From Micromonospora rhizosphaerae (lineage in GTDB: Bacteria > Actinomycetota > Actinomycetes > Mycobacteriales > Micromonosporaceae), in assembly GCF_900091465.1 (NCBI RefSeq), contig NZ_FMHV01000002.1, positions 5,332,001-5,396,000 of the forward strand: a stretch of 64,000 nt of DNA, in the 5' to 3' direction. Of the stretch, positions 25,659 through 35,300 are shown piece after piece. The position numbers and the translations under genes are program-made. Every line of letters begins with the position of its first letter. Positions within the stretch are counted from its first letter, which is position 1. The notes under the pieces were generated by a model. That model searched no databases and was not told the origin of the DNA. It saw nothing but the letters and a program-made list of their open reading frames with translations.

Positions 25659-26579
25659 GTGAGCTCACCGGACATCGCGACGGGCCGTCTACTGTGGCAG
25701 GTAACCACCCGGTGGCGGGCGGCCGTGGACCGTGCCGTCGGCCCGCTTGGCCTGACCCACGCGCAATACTCCCTGCTCGGCTCCCTCTACGGCCTCAACC
25801 GCCAGGCGCGGCAGCCCAGCCAGCGCGAGCTGGCCAACTACGCGGGACTTGACCCCGTCTTCGTGTCCAAACTCGTCAAAGCGCTCAGCGCCGCCGGCCT
25901 CATCACCCGCACCGACCACGCCGACGACACACGCGCCTTCCAGCTCTCGCTCACCGAACGCGGCCAGGCCGTTATACAGCAGGCCATCGGCATCGTGCAT
26001 GCGCTGCAGGCCGAACTCACCGCACCCATCGGCGGGCCGCACGGCGCCCGCAACCGAGAACTCGTCGCCACCCTCACCACCCTGCTCGGCGCCGCGCCGG
26101 GCACCGCTGAAGGGAGCACCACGATGGTTCAGCCCTCGACCGCCCCGCCGCCGCTGACCGGTCAAGCCGTCGCCGAAGCGCAGGGCGCCCTCGCCGCGCT
26201 GATGGCCGCGGTCCTCGACGGATCCGGAATCAGCCCCACCGAGTACGTGACGATGCGCGCCGTGGCGCTGCGTGGGCCATGGGACGGCCCGGACACGCTG
26301 GCCGCCTTCCTCGCCGACCAGCCCCAACTCAACCTCAACGCCACCACAGCCGCACGGCTCGTCGAAGGACTCCAGCAGCACGGCCTGATCACCACTGGCG
26401 AGACGGTGACGCTCACCGCCGCCGGGGCCGACACGCAGGCCCGGCTGACGGCCAGGCTGGCTCCCGTGACCGCGGACCTCTACGCCGGCTTCGACGACGA
26501 CGACCTCGCCGCGGCCCAACGCGTGCTCGCCGCGCTCACGGAGCGGGCCCAAGAGCTGCGCCGGCGTACACAGGACTGA
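25659..26579 (+). CDS. Tandem MarR-type regulator (two winged-helix domains in one chain)
   Basis: About 306 aa, twice the usual MarR size. The first domain (residues about 1-145) is a standard MarR: 'LTHAQYSLLGSLYGL', 'PSQRELANYAGLDPVFVSKL' recognition helix and wing 'ITRTDHADDTRAFQLSLTER'. The second half (about 155-306) starts 'MVQPSTAPPPLTGQAVAEA' and repeats the fold in a diverged form: 'ISPTEYVTMRAVALRGPWDG', 'LNLNATTAARLVEGLQQHGL' and 'ITTGETVTLTAAGADTQARL'. The frame is continuous, although an internal ATG at 26124 behind GGGAG could also start a separate protein. It probably represses the divergent mmpL gene. An internal fusion mimicking the MarR dimer is the simplest reading. Confidence 0.85.
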   Translation: MSSPDIATGRLLWQVTTRWRAAVDRAVGPLGLTHAQYSLLGSLYGLNRQARQPSQRELANYAGLDPVFVSKLVKALSAAGLITRTDHADDTRAFQLSLTERGQAVIQQAIGIVHALQAELTAPIGGPHGARNRELVATLTTLLGAAPGTAEGSTTMVQPSTAPPPLTGQAVAEAQGALAALMAAVLDGSGISPTEYVTMRAVALRGPWDGPDTLAAFLADQPQLNLNATTAARLVEGLQQHGLITTGETVTLTAAGADTQARLTARLAPVTADLYAGFDDDDLAAAQRVLAALTERAQELRRRTQD

Positions 26580-26616
26580 CCGAGGCCCTCCCGGTCGACG
26601 GCCGGGAGGGCCTCGG
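26580..26616 (+). terminator. Hairpin terminator after the MarR gene
   Basis: CCGAGGCCCTCCCGG and its exact complement form a 15-base stem with a 7-base loop, immediately after the MarR stop codon. This is a strong intrinsic terminator in the high-GC style. Confidence 0.85.
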
Positions 26617-27251
26617 TCACAGGCGCAACGGCGCGGCCAGGTCGACCCCCGCGCCAGCTGCTGCAAGGAGAACGGCAGCGTCGTCAGCCCTGGCCGTCGC
26701 CGAGCTTCGCGCTCGGCGCAACGAAGACCACCACACCGTCCGAGTGCCGGTACGCCGCCCACTGGTCGAACCGATCGTCGCCGGCGGGCCGACTACCACG
26801 CCGACCTGCGCCGCGCCGACCTGCGCCGCTCCGACGGTCGCCACCTGGCACTCGCCCTGCAATGCCCCAGAACTGCCACGCCCGAGCGCACGCTGGTCGG
26901 GCCGGAAGCGGTGGCGCGGTGCAGTTCCCGGTCACCGACCCGGCCGGCGCGGTGGACGAGATGCTCGACATCGTGCGGCGCCCGCTCAGACGTCAGGAGT
27001 TCCGACCTGCCACCGTCCTGACCGGTCGCCCGGCGTGCCGATGCCCTACGCCGAACTCGCTCGTTTGGGCGGATGGGCAACGGCGCCCTGTCGACGTCGA
27101 CCTGGAATCGTCGAATCGGCGAGTCTACGAGAACATCCCTGCCAGGGAATCGTTGCCGCGGCCTGCGAACCACACTCCGCCGCCGGGTGACCGCCGGGGA
27201 GCAGCGACTAGTGGTTGTTTTCCTTTCTCGAGCTGTCGGCAATTGGCTGTC
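26617..27251. other. Interval without a recognisable gene
   Basis: These 635 bases contain open frames on both strands, but none shows a family I recognise. Around 26805-26840 a short plus-strand stretch gives 'ADLRRADLRRSD', like one and a half pentapeptide repeats, with no continuing domain. The right part probably includes the left end of the IS607-type element, which has no terminal inverted repeats and so cannot be delimited by eye. Confidence 0.4.
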
Positions 27252-27659
27252 GTGGGTAGCGTGTATCGGATCGGCGAGTTCGCCAAGCGGGTGGGCCGCT
27301 CGGTGAGTACGGTGCGCCGGTGGGAGGCGGAGGGTCGGATCGCGGTCCGTCGTCTGCCGTCGGGGCGCCGTAAGAAGTTCCTGGCGTTGATGGACGCGGT
27401 CGACCGGGGGGAGGTTGGCACGCTGGTGGTGGCGCACAAGGACAGGCTGGCCCGGTTCGGCTTCGACTTCCTGGAGCACGTGGCGGCACGTGGCGGCTGC
27501 GAGATCGTCGTCGCCAATCAGGAGTCACTGTCCCCACAGCAGGAACTGGTGGAGGACTTGTTGGCCATCGTGCACACCTTCTCATGCCGCCTGTACGGTC
27601 TGCGCCGCTACTTGAAGGAACTCAAAGGGGCGGACCTGACCGTGGGGGATGACCGGTGA
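27252..27659 (+). pseudogene. tnpA: IS607-type serine resolvase TnpA with internal deletion
   Basis: 135 aa where intact IS607 TnpA is near 190-200 aa. The N-terminal MerR-like HTH is present ('VYRIGEFAKRVGRSVSTVRR', 'WEAEGRIAVRRLPSGRR'). The chain then jumps directly to 'KKFLALMDAVDRGEVGTLVV', 'AHKDRLARFGFDFLEHVA' and the C-terminal 'ELVEDLLAIVHTFSCRLYGL'. The segment that carries the catalytic Ser (the YxRVSS motif) is absent, so the protein cannot catalyse recombination, although it may still bind DNA. Its stop overlaps the tnpB start by GTGA. I place the start at one of the GTGs at 27252 or 27261. Confidence 0.8.
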
Positions 27660-29072
27660 AGGTCACCCGCATCGCCTACTCGTCCCGGATGAACCCAGGA
27701 AAGTACGCCGCCCTGGCGGAGCAGGCCCGCCGGTTGGGTTGGGTGCGCAGCGAGGTGTGGCAGCGGTATGGCTCGATCAACGGTGTCGGGGCCGGACTGC
27801 GGGACCGGCAGGTGCGCGATCGGTGGCTGGCTGACGGCACGCACGTGCAGTTCGCCGTGTTGGCGAATGCGTGGAAGGAAACCGTCCGCGACGCCATGGC
27901 CGACATCGCCGCGAACCTGGAGGCGGCCAAGGTCGACGTCCGGCGGGCGATCATCCGACGCACGAGCGATCCGGCCGAGCGCAAGCGATTGTTCACCGCG
28001 CTGAAGGCCGACCAATGGGCTGACGATCCGTTCCTGTCTCGGCAGATGCGCAAGCACTGGAAGCGTGGCCACAACCGCACGCACGATCAGATCGTGGTAC
28101 GCGCCGACAACTACAACGCGCTCGTTGACGGGCGAGGCCGGTTGTGGCTGGCAATTCCCGGCCTCGAACCCCGCAAGATGGTCAAAATCCCGCTGTCCAC
28201 GACCGTCGCCCCGACCGGGACGCTGCGCCTGATCCTGCGCGGCGGCCGAGTCGAGGTCCACTACCAGATCGACGCGTCGCAGCTGCGCTCATCACAGCGA
28301 CCATGCGGCGAGGCGACGATCGGCGTCGACAAGGGGCTACACCGAAGCCCTGACCGACTCCGACGGCCAGCCCCACGGCGTTCGGCTCGGCAGGCTCCTG
28401 ACCACAGAGTCGGACCGGTTGAAGCAACGCAACCGGCGTCGGGCGAGGCTGCGCTCGATAGCGAACAACGCCGCTCGTCGTGGTGACCACGCGAAAGCGC
28501 AACGGATCACGCTAAACAACCTCGGGTCCGTCAAGCGGGACCGGCAGGCCGCCCAACATCAGGCGCGGGTGCGTACGGAGATCTTCACCGCCGTGCACGA
28601 GGTCGTGGACAAGGCCGCCACCGTGATCGCCGAAGACCTCACCAAACGCTTCACCAGCCGCAAAAAGCTTCCTAAGAACATCAACCGGCGCCTCGCCGCG
28701 TGGACCAAAGGAGTCACCGCCGAGGCCCTGACAAACGTGTCGGAGCGCAGAGGTTCTGCGCTCGTGCCCGTCAACGCCGCCTACACCTCACAAACCTGTC
28801 ACCAATGCGGCCGGTTCGGCCGACGCAGCGGGGACCGGCTTCACTGCACCCGGTGCGGGGTGGTGTGGCAGGCCGACGTGAACGCCGCGATCAACATCCT
28901 GCACCGAGCAGGCGACCCCGACATCGCCCTGCACACCCCACACCACGCGGTGAAGCAGATCCTGCAGGACCGGACCGATCGCCACCGGACCAGACTGCCG
29001 GTCCAGGACTCCAGCCCGGCCACAGCCGAGCGGAGAGCGAATCATCCAAACCGCTCAACCATGAGCAAGTAG
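27656..29072 (+). pseudogene. tnpB: IS607-type TnpB (RNA-guided nuclease family), frameshifted
   Basis: Two frames make one TnpB. The first (27656 to about 28336) contains the N-terminal helical part and 'EATIGVDKG', the first RuvC Asp. The second (about 28336 to 29072) continues 'YTEALTDSDGQPHGVRLGRL', then 'VIAEDLT' (RuvC Glu), 'SQTCHQCG...LHCTRCG' (CxxC x2 zinc finger) and 'WQADVNAAINIL' (last RuvC Asp). The break lies in a GGGG run near 28334-28337; one G fewer restores the frame. All catalytic residues survive, so this is a recent single-base inactivation or a sequencing error. TnpB proteins of IS200/605 and IS607 elements are OMEGA nucleases guided by an RNA from the element's right end. 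Confidence 0.85.
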
Positions 29073-29086
29073 TAGGAAGCAGCTGA

Positions 29087-29533
29087 CTAGAGCTCGACAT
29101 CACACGATCCGTCGCAGTACGGGGCGAGCCCGGTGGCGCCGCAGGCGCAGGCCGCCATCCGGGTCTCGCAGCGCATCCCACCACCGACGCCGGGCTGATC
29201 CGTCCACACCCGCAAGTCGCCCCGCAAGAGGAGGGGACCACCGGGCACCGCTCGTACGGTCGTCACCGGATCAGGTTGCTCGGTGTCGGCACCGGTCGTC
29301 GGGCGATACTGCAACGCCCCGGTCGGGCACCGCCTGATGACGGTCGCGACCTCGTCTGCCGGTGCGGCCCCGGGCAGGATCCATGGGCGTCGTCCGACGT
29401 CGAACACCTTCGGTAGACCTCGGACACACTCGCCGGCGTGCCGGCACCGGCGAGCGTTGTAGCTGACCACGATCTCCGGGCCGGAATACCGCTTCCCGTC
29501 ATCGAAGGGGTCGTGCGTGGCCGGTTCGGTCAC
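29087..29533 (-). CDS. Fused (4Fe-4S)-ferredoxin-like / CDGSH-type iron-sulfur protein
   Basis: 148 aa. The N-terminal YjdI-like cluster domain (residues about 15-80) has 'YNARRCRHAGECVRGLPKVF' and 'RRCPTGAL'. The C-terminal CDGSH-like domain (about 95-148) ends 'CETRMAACACGATGLAPYCD', then 'GSCDVEL'. The canonical motif is CxC-x2-(S/T)-x3-PxCDG(S/T)H, but here the final His ligand is Cys, and the protein stops five residues later. The stop is only 14 bases from the tnpB stop, so the end of the gene may have been altered by the IS607 insertion. Its ATG overlaps the stop of the GNAT gene (ATGA). Probable electron-transfer or stress protein. Confidence 0.85.
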   Translation of the reverse strand: MTEPATHDPFDDGKRYSGPEIVVSYNARRCRHAGECVRGLPKVFDVGRRPWILPGAAPADEVATVIRRCPTGALQYRPTTGADTEQPDPVTTVRAVPGGPLLLRGDLRVWTDQPGVGGGMRCETRMAACACGATGLAPYCDGSCDVEL

Positions 29534-29826
29534 GGGTGCCGGACCAAGTCGGCGTACTCGGCATGGCGGCGGATGTAGGAGACGATGAACGAGCAGAGCG
29601 GGGTGGCGAATCGGCCCTGCCGTCGCACATCGTCCAGCGCCTCCCCGACCAGCCGCGAGCCCAGTCCGCGCCCCTCGTAGGCGACGTCCACCTCGGTGTG
29701 AGTGAACACCACCCGGTCGCCGTGGAGGCGGTAGTCGGCGAAGCCGGCGAGAGTGCCGTCGACCAGAACCTCGTACCTCTTCATTTCCGGATTGTTCCGG
29801 ATGACGATCATGTCCACGTCACTCAC
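29530..29826 (-). CDS. GNAT family N-acetyltransferase (YjdJ-like)
   Basis: 98 aa from a GTG at 29826 with AGGAGG 6 bases upstream, which decides between several in-frame starts. It contains 'EVDVAYEGRGLGSRLVGEAL' (acetyl-CoA-binding R/Q-x-x-G-x-G/A loop) and 'FVSYIRRHAEYADLV'-like C-terminal helix. It belongs to the short 'GNAT YjdJ' type that commonly sits beside YjdI-like ferredoxin genes, as here. Substrate unknown. Confidence 0.9.
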   Translation of the reverse strand: MSDVDMIVIRNNPEMKRYEVLVDGTLAGFADYRLHGDRVVFTHTEVDVAYEGRGLGSRLVGEALDDVRRQGRFATPLCSFIVSYIRRHAEYADLVRHP

Positions 29827-30112
29827 TGTCCGCCTCCTGGGTTGATCGGCCCCGCCGCGCGCACCCGGAGCGTGCGTACATGTTCCTCCACGCATCACCG
29901 ACCTGGCCAACTTCCTGTGCGGCTGTTCCGGTCATCACACTCCAAGCGTTAGGCTTCTGGGCGCTCGGAGAAAAGTGACATATCATCTGTCTTCGCCGTG
30001 GCCAGCAGGTCGACGGCGTCGCGCCATCACTCGTCCCTTCGGGTGCCATCGTCCCCGAACTGGCGGTCTGGCCGATCACGCCCATCCCTCCAGCCCGACC
30101 TGAAAGGTTCAC

Positions 30113-30568
30113 ATGAGCGGCGACTTTGAGCTTCCGCAGTACGACGACATCGAGGACGAGGGCGTCCTCGACGGCTCAGACACGCTTGTCGACGGTGTGG
30201 ACGACCCGCTGGACGTTGGGATCGCCGCGGGCGATCGCTGGGCGGGCGCCAACCGCTTCGGGACGACGGAGGCGGAGCAGCACGCGGGAGAGTCGCTCGC
30301 CCAGCGGCTCGCCGAGGAGGAGCCCGACATCACGGTCGACGATGATCCTGCCCCCTACGGTGACGAGGACGAACTGACCAGGCGCGGCTACGACCGTGAC
30401 CTGCGCTCCGGGCGGCTGGTCGAGATCAACGACGGGTTCGGGGAGGACGTCGAGGCGGATTCCGTGGCCAGGGACGCCGGTATCGACGGGGGCGGCGCGA
30501 GCGCCGAGGAGGCTGCCGTGCACCTGATCAACGAGCCCTACGACCAGTCCGAAACGCCGCTGTGGTGA
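30113..30568 (+). CDS. DUF5709 family protein
   Basis: 151 aa and very acidic, with about a quarter Asp/Glu and no membrane segment. Landmarks are 'YDDIEDEGVLDGSDTLVDGV', 'PLDVGIAAGDRW', 'AGESLAQRLAEEEPDI' and 'VARDAGIDGGGASAEEAAVH', ending 'HLINEP'. This matches DUF5709, an actinobacterial family of unknown function. The ATG at 30113 has weak ribosome-site support (GAAAGG 8 bases upstream). The region 29827-30112 is its divergent promoter gap with the GNAT gene. Confidence 0.85.
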   Translation: MSGDFELPQYDDIEDEGVLDGSDTLVDGVDDPLDVGIAAGDRWAGANRFGTTEAEQHAGESLAQRLAEEEPDITVDDDPAPYGDEDELTRRGYDRDLRSGRLVEINDGFGEDVEADSVARDAGIDGGGASAEEAAVHLINEPYDQSETPLW

Positions 30569-30609
30569 ACCCGGGACCAGGACGTACCGGGTGACGCCGA
30601 GGTAGCACA

Positions 30610-30638
30610 TGGGCTGGGCCATGTGAAAGCCCAGCCCA
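30610..30638 (+). terminator. Hairpin terminator after DUF5709 gene
   Basis: TGGGCTGGGC and its complement make a 10-base perfect stem with a 9-base loop, 41 bases after the DUF5709 stop. Confidence 0.65.
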
Positions 30639-31322
30639 CCGAGGCCAGGGAACCCGACCCGGGGGGCCTTGATGCGGCGCTGCCTCGGTGGGAACGGCGG
30701 GTTCTCCATCCACGACCAGGGCCTCGATCGTGGCCACCCGGCCGTCGGGATGCCACTGCAGGACGTCGGCGCTACCGGGGCCGAGGACCAGCGGAGACGG
30801 AGATGATCGCCGGGCGCGTGCGCCCGACGACCGCGGGCGCCGAGCTGGAGGAGATCCTGTTCATCGCGCGGCAGCGCGACCGGAAGACCGGCGAGCTGAC
30901 CAAGATCGCGGTACGGATCTCCTGCGACGCCACCGGCGGCGCCGAGCTGACCGTCGGCGAGCCGCCGGTCGAGCCGCTCGGCGACTACCGGCTGAAGGTG
31001 CTGCGCCCGAGCAGCCGCCCGTGCGCCCTACCCGTGACTGTCCACGGTGGACCTTTCGTGAACAGGTGCCCGAAATGGCCCAACGCCGGGCACGTCGCAC
31101 CCGCCGTTGGCCGCGTTGATCGCGGATATCGCCGTGGTCCTGGCCGGCCAGGCTGCTTCGCTCTGCTCTGGCTGCCGGTCAGATCCGCCCACATCCACAG
31201 CACCTGCCCGCGCCGCCAGCGAGAGGTCAGCCGCACGCGAGAATCCGCCATGTCCGGGTCCACGTCAGCGCCGGCGTTCCGATAGGGTGGCGCTCTCGGT
31301 TCACATCGATGAGAGTGACGGC
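30639..31322. other. Interval with one possible gene fragment
   Basis: On the plus strand an ATG at 30803 behind GGAG opens a peptide that looks coding for about 75 residues ('IAGRVRPTTAGAELEEILFI', 'ARQRDRKTGELTKIAVRI', 'CDATGGAELTVGEPPVEPLG'). The frame then loses coding character near 31020 and runs on to 31285. I cannot assign a family, and it may be a truncated gene. The remainder shows nothing I recognise except the promoter region of the next operon. Confidence 0.35.
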
Positions 31323-31661
31323 ATGGACTGGGCGGCTGCGGCAGCGCTGGGCATGATCGGCGGCGGCATCGTCGAGGTCGTCGCCGTCTGGGGAAACCTT
31401 GCGGCCTGGCAGAAGGCTCGCCATCTCGCGCGCCGCCGGGGCCGCAGACTGCCACCGATGATCCGGTACGTCGACCCGGCCGCGGATACGCTCGTCGCCG
31501 TCACCCGGCTCGTCCTGGGCGCGGCTGCCGCGCTCATCCTGCACACGCAGATCTCCGGCGCGGTCACCGCCATCGCCGTGGGGGCATCGGCGCCGGCGCT
31601 ACTCGCGCAGCTGGGCGCGGCGCGCGCCTTGTCGGCGCCGGCTGAGGGCGACACCACATGA
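31323..31661 (+). CDS. Small membrane protein, first gene of WD40 triad
   Basis: 112 aa with two or three hydrophobic segments (residues about 3-25, 62-80 and 82-105) separated by a basic loop ('KARHLARRRGRRLPPMIR'). Start ATG 31323 is preceded by GAGAG; an in-frame GTG at 31287 would add 12 residues. The stop overlaps the next ATG (ATGA). No family recognised. As the first of three tightly overlapping genes it probably provides a membrane partner for the following two proteins. Confidence 0.7.
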   Translation: MDWAAAAALGMIGGGIVEVVAVWGNLAAWQKARHLARRRGRRLPPMIRYVDPAADTLVAVTRLVLGAAAALILHTQISGAVTAIAVGASAPALLAQLGAARALSAPAEGDTT

Positions 31662-32347
31662 GTACGCTGCCGCAGCGGTACTGGCGTGGGCTGACTGGGG
31701 GCCGTGCGGTCGACGAGAAGCCACTGGCCGAGCGGGGCCGGGAGGGGTACGGGCTGTGGCGCCGCTACTGGGCGGCCCTGTTGGGCATCCGTCTGCCCCC
31801 GAAGGACGCCGCCCAGCCTCCGGCCACCCGCGACAACCCGCTGACCGAGCCGTACGTGCAGGGCGCGAGGGTCCGGCTCCCCCGGTTCGACCGGGCCGCG
31901 GTCAGGCTGGCCGCCTCCGAGGAGCCGGAGCGCATGGTCGCCCGGTGGGCCGCCGCCGGCCGGCGGTTTACCGTCCGGGAGTCCGGCCCCGGCGGGGTTG
32001 AACTGCTGGTGCAGGTGGATCGGGAAGTGCCGGCCACCGAGGTCCTGCCCGTCGATGTCGCGACGGTCGGCGACGACCGGCGCTACTTCCTGGTCTTCGT
32101 GCCGGAGCCCGCGGGAGGATCGGTGGGCGCGCTCCGGCTGGCGGAGACGTCCGGCTGGATCGACGTGACCGTCGACGAGGAGCTGCCCGTCGCCGCCCTA
32201 GAGGCCGGCGACCCGGTGACGCGGGCGAGGATCGCGCAGTCCGTCGCGGCGACCCCCGATCCGGGAATGGCGACCTGGGCGGAGATCGCGGCGTCCCGGC
32301 CGGCAGACGACCCTCTGAGCCAGGTGATCAAGGATGCCGCCGGCTGA
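31658..32347 (+). CDS. Hypothetical protein, second gene of WD40 triad
   Basis: 229 aa, soluble, no signal peptide or membrane segment. The N-terminal 80 residues are basic with Trp/Tyr ('PQRYWRGLTGGRAVDEKPLA', 'YGLWRRYWAALLGIRLPP'). The rest is beta-rich ('FTVRESGPGGVELLVQVDRE', 'DDRRYFLVFVPEPAGGSVGA', 'SGWIDVTVDEELPVAALEAG'), resembling a beta-sandwich or jelly-roll sensor domain. Family not recognised. It overlaps its neighbours by 4 bases upstream and 14 bases downstream, so the three products are made together. Confidence 0.75.
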   Translation: MSTLPQRYWRGLTGGRAVDEKPLAERGREGYGLWRRYWAALLGIRLPPKDAAQPPATRDNPLTEPYVQGARVRLPRFDRAAVRLAASEEPERMVARWAAAGRRFTVRESGPGGVELLVQVDREVPATEVLPVDVATVGDDRRYFLVFVPEPAGGSVGALRLAETSGWIDVTVDEELPVAALEAGDPVTRARIAQSVAATPDPGMATWAEIAASRPADDPLSQVIKDAAG

Positions 32348-35300
32348 CTCGGCGACGGCCGCTGATCGGTACGAACTGTGCAGCCGTCTGTTGTTCGGCC
32401 CCGGCACGTGGTTCGAGCTCTGCCGCGAAGCGACGGGTGATCCGGCCGCCGCGGCAGATCTGATGGCACGTCTGGCGCCGGAGGGTGACGCGGCTCAGGC
32501 GCTGGCCACCCGCGGCAGCTGGCCCGGCGAGTCGCGCCTGCCGCGGCCCGCTGCTCGAAACGTCGGGTCGGCCCTGTCCGCGGCGCAGGCGGCCGCGGAC
32601 GTCGTCACGGTGCTCAGTGGCAGCCCGAACGCCGAGGACCAGATGGACCCCGAGGAGCGGCTGCGTAGCGCCGGACTGCACTGGCGCCGGGCGAACGTGC
32701 TGCCGGTGTCGCCGCTGACCGGGACCGGCATCGACTCCGCCCTCGCCGATCCCCGCGCGGCAGCCGTCGCTCGCCGGCTGGCGGTCCTCGCCGACGACGC
32801 CAAATCGCAGGACAAGGCGGCGTTCGGATTTCTCACCCTTGTCGTACGGGCGTTGGCCGGCGAGTGGCCGCGCAAACGTCGCGAGGTGGAGATGCCTGTG
32901 CTGTTCGACCGGCGCTCCACCGGCGGACACGGCGTCCTGCGGTTGACGCTGCTCGAGGATGGGCCACCCGGCCTCTACCCGGACCCGCGGGCCATGCTGT
33001 TCCTGGTCGCGGACGGGCGTTTCGCCGAGGCGCTGGACGTGGCCTGGCGTGCGGCCGCGCCGCCGCTCGGTGGCCGGTGTGTGGTGTGGCGTCTCACCAC
33101 CGACGATCTGCCCTGCGACGAGGTGGCGGGCGGATCGCTCGGCGCCGCGTTCGGGGTGGGCCTGGCTGACCTCGCCCGCCGGACGCCGCCTGCCCTGCGG
33201 GTGCGCCGCCTCGACCGACGCTGCGCGGTGACCGCCGAACTGCGGCCCGACGCCCGGCTGGTCGAGGTGAGCGGTATCCGCAACAAGCTCGAAGAGGCCG
33301 TCCGACAGCGGCTGCGCGTGATCCTCGCACCGTCCCGCGATCGTGACGCGCTGCCGGACCCGTTGCTGCACGACGCCAAGGTGCGGTTCGCTGTTGACCT
33401 GCCCGCCGCGGTGCGGCACAGCCGTACCCGGGTGAACCCGACCTTTGCCGCCATGATCGCCGCGCTGGTGCTGGCCTCCGCCGGGTTGACCGGCGGCGTG
33501 CTGGCCGACGCGCGTAAATCGCGGGCGGCGCACCTGCGGGAGGTCGCCAACAACCTGCTGCCGGCCGCCGATACCATCCGGCAATCCGACCCCACCAGCG
33601 CCCTGCTGCTGGAGGCCCTCGCCGTCCAGCTCGACGCCTCCGGGGCGAGAGCCGCCTTGATCCGCAGTCTGCTGGCCAACCGCTACATCGGCACCCTCGC
33701 TGACACCGACAGCCGACCGTGCGGCGGACCACAGGCCTGGTCCGCGGACGGCACGAGAGTCCTCACCGTACGGCCTCGCACGGTGATGGTGTGGGACACC
33801 GCGCGGCGCACGATCGACCGTGCGATCGAGGCGCCCGGGCAGGTGACCGGATGCGCCTTCGCCCCCGACGGCAAGACCATCGCGCTCGCCGTCGACGACC
33901 GCCTCGCTCTCGTACCGCTCGATCGCCGGCCGTCACCCGGCCCCGCCGTAACCATGACCAGCGTTTCGGCGCAGCGTGTCCACTACGCTCCCAACGGCGT
34001 CCTCGCCACCATGACGCAGAAGCAGCCCGTCAGACTCTGGTCGGTCGCCGACCGGGGCCGGCCGCGACTGCTCGGCGCCGTGGCCGCCACCATCTCCCAG
34101 CAGACCGTCTCCGACCTGCGACCACTTCTCGCATTCTCCAGGGACTCACGCACACTCGTCTTCGGCGAGCGAGAGCGCGTCGTCCTCGCCGACGTCGCGC
34201 GCCCGGACAGCCCGCGTGTCACCGGCTCGATCCCCGTCTTCGCGGACAGCCTGGCGCTCTCATCGAGGGGCGTCCTGGCAGTCGGTCGCACAGACGGCGT
34301 CACTGACTTGTGGGACGTCCGCGATCCGAGCCGGCCCCGCCGCACCGACACCCTCCGCTCTCGACAGGAGATCGGACTGCGGGTCTCCTCGGTGGCCTTC
34401 ACCCCGGACGGACTGCATTTGGTGACCGCGGCCGACGGGAGCAGCGAGATCTGGCGCCTCGGCGATGCCACCCCGCGACCCCTGCGTACGCTCGCCGTGA
34501 CCGCTCACCAGGTGACCGGCGTCAACCTCGCCCCGGACGGCGAGACCGCTCTGGTGTCCGATGCCAGCGGATCGCTGACCTTCTGGCGGCTGTCCGACCA
34601 GACGTCGCCGCCGACAGTGGCGACGCTGCCGATGGCCCCAGCCAACATCACCGGCATGGTCTTCCAGGCTGATGCTGCGCGCCTGGTAGTCACGGCGGCC
34701 GGCGGTGCCGCCACCGTCTGGGACGTCAGCGACGTAGCCTATCCCCGACGGATCCGGACCGTCGGCCCGCGCGACGGCAGAGGAACCCCCGTCCCCTTCA
34801 GATCCGACTCCCACGCCGGCTCCGCCTGGCCGACCGCGTTCGGGGCCGACGGCCGACGGTACGCCTCGACCGACGACAAAGGCGGCATCAGTGTGTGGTC
34901 GGTCCACCCGGACGGCCGCATCGACCAGACCGCCGGGATACCTCGAACCGCCGATGCGGCGCTCCTCCCGCTGGCTCTGTCACCCGACGGCACCCTGCTC
35001 GTCGCCAGGACGAGCGAGAACAACACAGCGGCGTCTCTGTGGGACATCCGGGACCATCCGCGACTTGTCGCCCGCCTACCGATGACCGCCGACCTGCCCA
35101 CCACTGCCTTCACACCGGACGGTCGCACGCTGGTCACCGTGGCGAACGTGGAGAAGAGCGCCGGTCAGGACACCGCCACCTGGTGGAACATCAGCGATCC
35201 CGCGCGCCCGGTTCGGGTGGCACAGCGCCGATTCACCACCGGCGGCAGAGGGCCCGGGCCGATCGTGTTCACGCCGGACGGCCGGCTCATGTTCGTGGCC

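Noticed and set aside
26805..26840. Pentapeptide-repeat-like 'ADLRRADLRRSD'
   Set aside because: Only two units with unrelated sequence on both sides; chance repeat in high-GC DNA is more likely.
30528..30737. Minus-strand segment 'VLQWHPDGRVATIEALVVDG'
   Set aside because: Short, partly overlaps the DUF5709 terminator and has no start, stop or family that fits.
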